Shown in pieces: positions 1 through 4,611 of a stretch of 5,335 nt of DNA. The stretch's first letter is position 1, and the number at the start of each line of letters is the position of its first letter. The position numbers and the translations under genes are program-made. This stretch comes from Nitrospira sp. (GTDB lineage: Bacteria; Nitrospirota; Nitrospiria; Nitrospirales; Nitrospiraceae): contig JACOEF010000188.1 in assembly GCA_024998705.1 (NCBI GenBank), positions 1 through 5,335 of the forward strand, in the 5' to 3' direction. The notes beneath the pieces are model-generated. The model saw only the letters and a program-made list of their open reading frames with translations, was not told the origin of the DNA and searched no databases.

Positions 1-179
1 AGGCCATCGACGAGCTGAAAGCCCAGACCCTGTTGTCCTCCGAGCGTTTCCTCGACCTCCTCCTCGACAAAATCGGCTACACCAGTTACCTCAAGGACCA
101 GATCCGCGCGGAGCTTCAAGCCTCCGGAGATCCCATGACCCAGATGACCGTCCTTCAAGGCGCCATCCGGGAACTGTAA
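1..179 (+). CDS. C-terminal end of an unrecognised protein (partial)
   Basis: This is the last 58 codons of a gene that begins outside the window. The frame is open from base 3 and ends at TAA 177-179. The tail reads as amphipathic helices, with a leucine-rich stretch (RFLDLLLDKIGYTSYLKDQ) and the final residues LQGAIREL. There are no cysteines, no membrane segment and no catalytic motif. The pattern 'LLL-x-KIGY-x-x-YL' followed by 'GDP' faintly recalls a stretch inside UvrD/PcrA-type helicases, but there it is internal rather than C-terminal, so I do not name the protein. Codon choice is GC-rich and like that of the neighbours, which supports real coding. No T-tracted hairpin follows the stop, so how its transcript ends is unclear. 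It is probably a separate unit from the next gene, given the 199-nt gap. Confidence 0.7.
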   Translation, partial: AIDELKAQTLLSSERFLDLLLDKIGYTSYLKDQIRAELQASGDPMTQMTVLQGAIREL

Positions 180-259
180 CGCGCGACGCCTGTTGCCCCT
201 CACACATCCCGCATCACTCCCGCACTCTCTATTGCGCCTCGGTCTTCCCCTGGATAAAA

Positions 260-271
260 CAGAATATTCTG
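260..271. promoter_or_regulatory. 12-bp perfect palindrome upstream of the DUF2252 gene
   Basis: CAGAATATTCTG is a perfect 12-bp palindrome, AT-rich at its centre, lying about 107 bp before the DUF2252 start in the gap 180-378. Its size and position fit a binding site for a dimeric regulator, but I do not recognise it as the site of a named family. It partly overlaps the most promoter-like, AT-rich part of the gap (GATAAAAC, 253-260). I found no well-spaced -35/-10 pair there, so the promoter of the downstream gene is not placed. The rest of the gap holds only a GTCCGGAC palindrome at 283-290. Confidence 0.3.
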
Positions 272-364
272 GTTACTCTACAGTCCGGACGGGTACGGAA
301 CTCTGAAGAACCACTTGCGACATGTCACCAGCGTTCTACCCCGTTCACACTCTCGTTTCTCACT

Positions 365-368
365 GAGG
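365..368 (+). promoter_or_regulatory. Ribosome binding site for the DUF2252 gene
   Basis: GAGG lies 10 nt before the ATG at 379, within the usual Shine-Dalgarno range. The next in-frame ATG, at 385, would be 16 nt away, which is too far. This favours 379 as the start. Confidence 0.5.
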
Positions 369-378
369 CTCTTCCAGC

Positions 379-1482
379 ATGGCGATGCAGATCGTCGAGG
401 CCACTCGCTCCTACGAGCACTGGCTCGCCACACATATGCCCCTCATCCCGACAGACCTCGCACTCAAACATGCCGCCATGCGACGGGACGCGTTTGCGTT
501 TTTGCGGGCCACCTTTTACCGGTGGATGCAACTGTGGCCGACGATCTGCGCGGATGTCGCCGCGGCACCCGGGTTGTTGGCCGTCGGCGATCTCCACCTC
601 GAAAACTTTGGAACTTGGCGGGACCGGGAAGGCCGTCTGACCTGGGGCGTCAACGACTTCGATGAAGCGGCCCTCCTGCCCTACACCAATGACCTGATGC
701 GTCTGGCCGTCAGCGCCAGACTGGCCATCAAGACGGACCAGTTGAGCCTGAGCCCCAAAACCGCTTCAGAGGCGCTGCTGACCGGGTACCTGGAAGGATT
801 GCAGTCCAGCGGACAACCGTTCGTGCTCGCCGAACAGCACAGCTGGCTGCGCGACCTCGCCACCAGCAAGCTCCGTCACCCGGTGAAGTTCTGGAAGAAG
901 ATGCAGGCTCTGCCGCCGTCTCAAGGACCCGTGCCTCAGTCCCTACGCCTGCTGTTCAACCGCCTGATGCCGGAGTCGGGACTGTCCTGGAGTCTGCGCC
1001 ACCGCGTGTCTGGAGTGGGAAGCCTGGGACGTCCGCGTTATGTCGCCCTGGCAGACTGGCGCGGAGGCATGATCGCACGTGAAGCCAAGGCCTTGGCGCC
1101 CTCTGCCGTGGTATGGGCCAGAGGTGGACGGGATACGACCATCCTGTATCAATCGATCGTGGACCAGGCTGTCCGATCCGCCGACCCTTTTGTGCAACTG
1201 CATGAAACCTGGGTCGTGCGCCGGCTTTCTCCCTACTGTTCCCGAATCGACCTGACCGCCCTGCCGACGAAGCGGGATGAAGGGCAACTGCTCTATACGA
1301 TGGGCCGCGAAACCGCCAACGTGCATCTGGGAAGTCGAGATGCTATCGAACCCGTACGACGAGACCTGTCCAATAGAAAAGCCGACTGGCTTCGAGCAGG
1401 ATCCAAAGCCATGGCCCGTGTCATGTTCACAGAGTGGCAGAAGTGGGTGGACAGGCCGCTTACGAGAGACGCTCGAACATAG
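379..1482 (+). CDS. DUF2252 family protein (kinase-like fold, function unknown)
   Basis: This is a 367-residue soluble protein with no signal peptide or membrane segment. The family assignment rests on the ordered DUF2252 landmarks. These are GDLHLENFG at residues 70-78, then NDFDEA at 92-97 followed by an LxRLAxS helix (107-112). Next come RVSGVGSLGRPRYV (209-222) with a basic EAKALAPSA segment (235-243), RRLSP (281-285), and GRETANVHLGS (309-319). The pair GDxHxxN and DFDE resembles the catalytic loop and metal-binding Asp of aminoglycoside-phosphotransferase-like kinases, so a phosphotransfer activity is plausible. I know of no established substrate for the family. At 367 residues it is somewhat short for the family, mainly at the N-terminus, but all the core motifs are present. 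The start is ATG 379, supported by GAGG at 365-368; the stop is TAG 1480-1482. It is flanked by 199 nt upstream and 338 nt downstream and is convergent with the TPR gene, so it probably forms its own transcription unit. Confidence 0.88.
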   Translation: MAMQIVEATRSYEHWLATHMPLIPTDLALKHAAMRRDAFAFLRATFYRWMQLWPTICADVAAAPGLLAVGDLHLENFGTWRDREGRLTWGVNDFDEAALLPYTNDLMRLAVSARLAIKTDQLSLSPKTASEALLTGYLEGLQSSGQPFVLAEQHSWLRDLATSKLRHPVKFWKKMQALPPSQGPVPQSLRLLFNRLMPESGLSWSLRHRVSGVGSLGRPRYVALADWRGGMIAREAKALAPSAVVWARGGRDTTILYQSIVDQAVRSADPFVQLHETWVVRRLSPYCSRIDLTALPTKRDEGQLLYTMGRETANVHLGSRDAIEPVRRDLSNRKADWLRAGSKAMARVMFTEWQKWVDRPLTRDART

Positions 1483-1820
1483 ACGCTCGTAGCGGGCGAT
1501 CGTTGAGTTGAACGCCTTCAAAATCTCTCGAACGACATCCAACACATTTCATTCAGTGGACGCACACGAGGACTCCTCCTGACTCACCAGGCCCCATGGT
1601 TCGCAGAGGATATCTACCTAGTCATTATCCCGCCCGAGAGATCGACTCCATGAATCCTGCCAGCGCTGGCATCACTTTTCCGTCGAGTCGAGGGCGTCGT
1701 CAAATATCCCGCTGAGCGAGAGTGGGGCACACGCATTCAACGGCGCCCTTCCATCATAGTGGCCCTTGATCTCATTCGACCGCGCGTCGCGGCGGCACAG
1801 AAAGCTACGCCTTCACGGCC
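1483..1820. other. Convergent intergenic region without a convincing gene
   Basis: This 338-nt stretch lies between the stop of the DUF2252 gene and the stop of the TPR gene, which point towards each other. It holds a 14-bp palindrome with a following T-run (listed as a candidate terminator) and a short GC hairpin, CCGCG-CGT-CGCGG, at 1780-1792 without a T-tract. On the minus strand there is a 46-codon open stretch (1812-1672) with no ATG or GTG start. I see no complete coding region, tRNA or insertion-sequence end here. Confidence 0.5.
1658..1679 (+). terminator. Candidate intrinsic terminator downstream of the DUF2252 gene
   Basis: TGCCAGC-GCTGGCA (1658-1671) is a perfect 14-bp palindrome. 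It can fold as a 5-bp GC-rich stem with a GCGC loop, and TTTT follows at 1676-1679 after four bases. It lies about 175 nt past the DUF2252 stop, in the convergent gap where a terminator is expected. The short T-run and its offset from the stem make it weak. A symmetric protein-binding site is an alternative reading. Confidence 0.35.
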
Positions 1821-2636
1821 TCAATCCCCGGTCTGACCGCTCGTGAAGAGTGCGTTCATGATGGCATTTTTTTTGGTGGGATCTTTTTCGAAGCGGATGG
1901 CTTTGGAGAAGTTTTCGGCGGCGCTTTCCCGCTTGCCCTTGGCGGCGTAAATCCTCCCGATGCCGTAGAAGGCCTGGGCGTCTTCCGGGTTGGCTTTCAA
2001 GGCTTTGCTGAAGGCCTCCATGGCCTCCGATGCTCTCGATTGCTCCATATACAACCAGCCGAGCGCGGTGTGGGCCGAGGCAAGCTCCGGATTAAGCTGC
2101 GTCGCTTCACGATATTCCTTCAAGGCGAGATCCATCCGCCCCTTGGTTTCATAGACTCCGCCGAGCGCGAAATGGATTTCTGCGTCGCTCGGGTTGAGCC
2201 GCAAGGCTTCTTTGTAGGCTTGCAGCGCCGGTTCGAATTTGCCCTGCTCCGCCAACGCACAGCCGAGATTGGCATGGGCCACCGCGTCGTTGGGATTCAG
2301 CTTGATCACTTCGCGATATTGGGGAATGGCCATTTCAAGTCGGCCCTGCTCCTGGTAGGCCACGCCAAGATTCGTACGCGCGGGCGCAAATTCAGGAGCC
2401 AGCTTCACCGCCTCGCGATATTCCTTGATGGCCATTTCAAGATGGTCGGCTCGCTCGTGAATCTGGGCCAGGAAATAGTGAGGATAGGGCGAGTGCGGAG
2501 CCAGCCTCGCGGCTTCTTTGTAGGACGCCATCGATTGTTCCGACTGGCCGGACTGTGCCAAGAACAATCCCTGCACCAGATGCGCCTGGGCATTGCCGGA
2601 ATGCCGCTCTGCGATGGACTGCACCCACTCCCGCAC
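1821..2636 (-). CDS. Tetratricopeptide repeat (TPR) protein, downstream part of a split frame
   Basis: The product, read from GTG 2636, has 271 residues and contains seven consecutive 34-residue TPR units at residues 18-51, 52-85, 86-119, 120-153, 154-187, 188-221 and 222-255, then a 16-residue tail. Each unit shows the TPR pattern (small residue at 8 and 20, Y/F near 22-24, A at 25-27, L-x-P at 28-32), for example LGVAYQEQGRLEMAI and YREVIKLNPND. TPR arrays are protein-interaction scaffolds, and the partner here is unknown. No signal peptide, membrane segment or catalytic domain is visible, so it is probably cytoplasmic. The GTG start is uncertain. No Shine-Dalgarno lies at the right distance, and the frame continues upstream through a TAG at 2642-2640 into the 72-codon ORF, which reads as the same protein. 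Undivided, the gene would encode 345 residues from ATG 2858. It lies behind the thyX-like gene on the same strand. No terminator is evident after the TGA at 1823-1821. Confidence 0.85.
   Translation of the reverse strand: MREWVQSIAERHSGNAQAHLVQGLFLAQSGQSEQSMASYKEAARLAPHSPYPHYFLAQIHERADHLEMAIKEYREAVKLAPEFAPARTNLGVAYQEQGRLEMAIPQYREVIKLNPNDAVAHANLGCALAEQGKFEPALQAYKEALRLNPSDAEIHFALGGVYETKGRMDLALKEYREATQLNPELASAHTALGWLYMEQSRASEAMEAFSKALKANPEDAQAFYGIGRIYAAKGKRESAAENFSKAIRFEKDPTKKNAIMNALFTSGQTGD
2311..2441 (-). repeat. Nucleotide-level tandem repeat within the TPR array (102-bp period)
   Basis: Segments 2311-2339 and 2413-2441 match at 24 of 29 positions and are exactly 102 bp (34 codons) apart. 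They include the identical blocks TCGCGATATT and ATGGCCATTTCAAG. They encode the LEMAI-x-x-YRE stretches of TPR units 2 and 3. Similarity at the DNA level, beyond the protein consensus, suggests that these two units arose by a fairly recent internal duplication or were homogenised by gene conversion. Confidence 0.6.
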
Positions 2637-2639
2637 GCG

Positions 2640-2642
2640 CTA
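2640..2642 (-). other. In-frame amber codon interrupting the TPR gene
   Basis: The minus strand reads ...GAT ATC TAG CGC GTG CGG GAG TGG.... The TAG is in the same frame as both the upstream 72-codon ORF (from 2858) and the downstream TPR ORF. Removing this one codon gives a single 345-residue frame, with helical TPR-type sequence running straight through the junction. A single base change from CAG, GAG or AAG would create it. The GTG used as the downstream start lies just one codon past the TAG, so termination-reinitiation is also possible. Confidence 0.9.
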
Positions 2643-2858
2643 GATATCGGCGGTCTCTTGCAACGCGCGGGCGTACACCCGCCAGGCGTCGGCGAATTCT
2701 CCGCGAATCAGGTGGGTGATATTCAAGGCGAAGTACGGGCGAGGATCTTTTTCACCGGCAGTCTCCACCGAGCGGGCCCATTCCGAGGCCTCATACCCGA
2801 CCCGATCCCAATCCCCTGCCAGGAGGGCCATTTCGATTCTGTCTTGGTGCGTACTCAT
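2640..2858 (-). CDS. N-terminal fragment of the split TPR protein
   Basis: This is a 72-codon ORF from ATG 2858 to the TAG at 2642-2640. Its sequence is helical, including the TPR-like stretch PYFALNITHLIRGEFADAW (residues 41-59), in which the usual small and aromatic positions are recognisable. It therefore looks like the first, degenerate repeat and N-cap of the downstream TPR array, not an independent small protein. It starts 19 nt after the thyX-like stop, and a small hairpin fills most of that gap. The upstream bases (GCUUUCAUC) give no good Shine-Dalgarno, so translation may depend on ribosomes finishing the thyX-like gene. As it stands, the fragment would be a short peptide of doubtful stability. 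It could be a pseudogene part, a sequencing artefact, or one half of a coupled pair. Confidence 0.6.
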   Translation of the reverse strand: MSTHQDRIEMALLAGDWDRVGYEASEWARSVETAGEKDPRPYFALNITHLIRGEFADAWRVYARALQETADI

Positions 2859-2864
2859 GATGAA

Positions 2865-2878
2865 AGCGGCACGCCGCT
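2865..2878 (-). promoter_or_regulatory. Small hairpin between the thyX-like stop and the TPR start
   Basis: AGCGGC-GT-GCCGCT is a perfect 6-bp inverted repeat (5-bp stem with a 4-nt loop in RNA). It begins at the last base of the thyX-like stop codon and ends 6 nt before the next ATG. In the transcript it is followed by UUUC. It could attenuate transcription, protect the upstream message, or mask initiation of the TPR gene. The stem is too short and the U-tract too poor for a confident terminator call. Confidence 0.3.
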
Positions 2879-4359
2879 CAGCGCGTCAGAGCGTCCTGCA
2901 CATCCGGCGGAGTCGCCTGCATGCGCGCGCCGAGGATGGGATACCGTTCGGTCAGTTTCTGTTTCATGAGCCAGGCGATGGTGCGATAGGACCAATGCCC
3001 TTTCACTCCGGAACGCAACTTCGCGATGTACTCCGCTTCCGCATAGTCCATCTTAAAGAGGCAGCGTACCGAGAAGCCGAAGGGAATGGCGTACATCGCC
3101 GCTTCCTGACTCGATTTCCTGAGTTGTTCGATATCCGATTTCACATGCCCCATGGCTTCCCGATACTCGTGGTCGAGCCCGGCTTCCACCAGCATAGGCG
3201 GTGTCTCGAACCCGTGCACGGTAGTAAAGTTCTGCTGCACCTGCTGACAACGCCGGTGCCGGTGCATGTCGCGCCACCCGCCGATATCCATCATCACATC
3301 GAACACAAAGGCATACCCGCTGCGGAACTCCTTGATCAATTCGTCATGCGAGCCACGTTTTTGAAAGGCGACCTCGATGGTGTCCTGTTTCTGTTTCTCC
3401 GTCCAGTCCCGCACCACCGCAAGGATCTTTCGATACGGAGCTTGCGAGGCACGATAGAGCAGCGTGGTCACGACTTCGTCCAGAGGATGGTGCGGCTCGA
3501 TCAACTCCACCGGTTCGGCGGCGCCCCAGGCGGTCGGTTGATCCAACCCGGTACCCTTCAACGCCTCCTTCGCATAACGGGCAAGGTCGCTATAGACCTC
3601 GGCCTGGTACTCATTCGGTTTGGCATACCGCGCGAGGGTCGGCGCCATGGGTTCGCCCAAGCCGGCCGCCTGGCCGGACAGTTCCCCCCAGAGATTGACC
3701 GGCGGTTTCCGACAGGCTTCCTGCAGTTCTTCTCCCAAGAGTCGAAGCTCCGGCAACTGGGACGACAAGAGGCGGGTAATTTGTTTTTCGAGGGTGCGAA
3801 TACTGACGACCTGGCCGACGTTCGTCTGTGCGGCCAGAGGCAAGAGATAACGGGTCACATCGAAGGCCCGCGCCGTGATCGCCCGTTGGTAGGCAGCGGG
3901 AGTCATGTGCTCGGGTCGAGGCTCTTGTTCGGTGAGGAACTGGCTCAAGGGATCATGGAGGGCACGATAGACGGTCGCGAGACTTCGGAGAATGCCGAGA
4001 TACGTCGCCTCGGTCTCTTGCCCCCGAATGCTATCCGGCACAAACCAGCTGGTCGATGCGAAGTTCTGATAGCGGCTTGACTTGGCCTGCCCGTCCCACA
4101 GGGGTTCATCCTCCAGGCGGATGGCGGCCAACTCTGAAATCTGCTCAAAACAAATGATCACATGGCCGAGGTCTGCGATCGAACCATGGCCGTAGTCGAA
4201 ATAAAACTGCTCCCAGAATTTTTCAGAGGAGTGGCCGTGAACCCACTTGATGCTCCCTTCGATGGAGTCCGGAGACCGGCTATAGCGCGCGAGCGCATAG
4301 GCGGATTTCTCCGGCGGCATCGGAGCAAGGGCGATGACACGGCGGCCTTGAGTAGTCAT
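2878..4359 (-). CDS. thyX: FAD-dependent thymidylate synthase (ThyX) family protein, two fused Thy1-like domains
   Basis: This 493-residue protein is about twice the length of ordinary ThyX (220-250), and I read it as two tandem Thy1-like units. The first (about residues 7-215) has YGHGSIADLGHVIICFEQIS (56-75), matching the HxSxxEH...F...S region. It keeps the SSRYQ end of the signature (94-98) and shows the typical C-terminal helices YLLPLAAQTN...SIRTLEKQITR (171-196), but has DEP (84-86) where RHR is expected. The second (about 290-475) has RGSHDELIKEFRSGYAFVFD (335-354), RHR at 367-369 and AIPFGF...LRSGVKGHWSYR (424-459). Asn377 stands where RHRx7S has Ser. Known ThyX enzymes methylate dUMP to dTMP using methylenetetrahydrofolate, FAD and NADPH. 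Family membership is clear, but activity of this divergent form is an inference. The ATG at 4359 has no good Shine-Dalgarno and overlaps (ATGA) the end of a 20-codon upstream ORF. The TPR gene follows after 19 nt, suggesting an operon. The gene is divergent from hisS. Confidence 0.85.
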   Translation of the reverse strand: MTTQGRRVIALAPMPPEKSAYALARYSRSPDSIEGSIKWVHGHSSEKFWEQFYFDYGHGSIADLGHVIICFEQISELAAIRLEDEPLWDGQAKSSRYQNFASTSWFVPDSIRGQETEATYLGILRSLATVYRALHDPLSQFLTEQEPRPEHMTPAAYQRAITARAFDVTRYLLPLAAQTNVGQVVSIRTLEKQITRLLSSQLPELRLLGEELQEACRKPPVNLWGELSGQAAGLGEPMAPTLARYAKPNEYQAEVYSDLARYAKEALKGTGLDQPTAWGAAEPVELIEPHHPLDEVVTTLLYRASQAPYRKILAVVRDWTEKQKQDTIEVAFQKRGSHDELIKEFRSGYAFVFDVMMDIGGWRDMHRHRRCQQVQQNFTTVHGFETPPMLVEAGLDHEYREAMGHVKSDIEQLRKSSQEAAMYAIPFGFSVRCLFKMDYAEAEYIAKLRSGVKGHWSYRTIAWLMKQKLTERYPILGARMQATPPDVQDALTR

Positions 4360-4418
4360 AGTGCGAGAGAAGCGAATCCAGTGGCTTGTGATTGAGTAGG
4401 GTACTTGTGGGCGCCCAT
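4356..4418 (-). other. Possible 20-codon upstream ORF coupled to thyX
   Basis: An ATG at 4418-4416 opens a 20-codon frame beginning MGAHKYPTQS. Its TGA (4358-4356) overlaps the thyX ATG as ATGA, the arrangement seen in translationally coupled genes. The predicted thyX transcript would start only about 9 nt before this ATG. thyX itself has no Shine-Dalgarno, so coupling would help to explain its initiation. The peptide resembles nothing I recognise, and the uORF has no clear ribosome binding site, so chance is quite possible. Confidence 0.2.
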
Positions 4419-4433
4419 TCTTACAAGGGAGGC

Positions 4434-4462
4434 ACTATACTCTCGCAGAAAGGCCGGTGCAA
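4434..4462 (-). promoter_or_regulatory. Candidate sigma-70-type promoter for the thyX-like gene
   Basis: On the minus strand, TTGCAC (4462-4457) and TATAGT (4439-4434) are separated by 17 bp. The -10 matches TATAAT at five of six positions, while the -35 matches only its TTG half. Transcription would start near 4427, giving a leader of about 68 nt that contains the palindrome TGGGCGCCCA (4408-4417). Confidence 0.4.
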
Positions 4463-4479
4463 CACGGTCGACCCTCACA

Positions 4480-4510
4480 TCTCGTCGCTCGTGATGCCCG
4501 GAGCGAGAGA
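4480..4510. repeat. Imperfect inverted repeat in the divergent thyX-hisS region
   Basis: TCTC-gt-CGCTC (4480-4490) pairs with GAGCG-a-GAGA (4501-4510) around a 10-nt spacer: nine base pairs interrupted by a small asymmetric bulge. It lies between the -35 elements of the two divergent candidate promoters. No T-tract follows on either strand, so it is not an intrinsic terminator. A shared operator is conceivable but unproven. Confidence 0.3.
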
Positions 4511-4545
4511 CGAATGACGCGTCCCGAGATACGGAGCGTGCCGCG

Positions 4546-4575
4546 TTGACTTGCCCTCCGGCCCGCCGCTATAGT
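4546..4575 (+). promoter_or_regulatory. Candidate sigma-70-type promoter for hisS
   Basis: TTGACT (4546-4551) and TATAGT (4570-4575) are separated by 18 bp, and each matches the sigma-70 consensus at five of six positions. Transcription would start near 4582, giving a leader of about 30 nt before the hisS ATG. This leaves no room for a T-box or other large leader element. It is the best promoter match in the window. Confidence 0.6.
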
Positions 4576-4611
4576 CGCGCTCGAACTCCAGGAATACTTA
4601 ATAATAGAGCC

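Noticed and set aside
1467..1489. 9-bp direct repeat AGACGCTCG (1467-1475 and 1481-1489) across the DUF2252 stop codon
   Set aside because: It is short, has only two copies and is most likely replication slippage or chance; there is no att-site or insertion-sequence context.
943..1545. Minus-strand open frame of 200 codons
   Set aside because: It overlaps the DUF2252 gene in antisense, and its translation shows no family pattern.
1780..1792. CCGCG-CGT-CGCGG hairpin beyond the TPR stop, considered as its terminator
   Set aside because: The stem is only 5 bp and no T-tract follows it on the minus strand; such pairs are common in GC-rich DNA.
1672..1812. Minus-strand open stretch of 46 codons containing NEIKGHYDGRAPLN, faintly like the N-terminus of small antitoxin-type proteins
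   Set aside because: It has no ATG or GTG start and no ribosome binding site, and the resemblance covers only about eight residues. At most it is a decayed remnant.
2040..2969. Plus-strand open frame of 309 codons
   Set aside because: It lies antisense to the TPR array and its boundaries. The regular 34-codon TPR pattern on the minus strand shows which strand is coding, and the plus-strand translation has no recognisable domain.
2716..4080. Plus-strand open frame of 454 codons
   Set aside because: It is antisense to the thyX-like gene, which has clear family motifs on the minus strand. The long antisense frame is an effect of GC-rich codon bias.
4576..4611. hisS leader considered as a T-box or other tRNA-sensing riboswitch
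   Set aside because: The predicted leader is only about 30 nt and lacks any T-box sequence or antiterminator structure.
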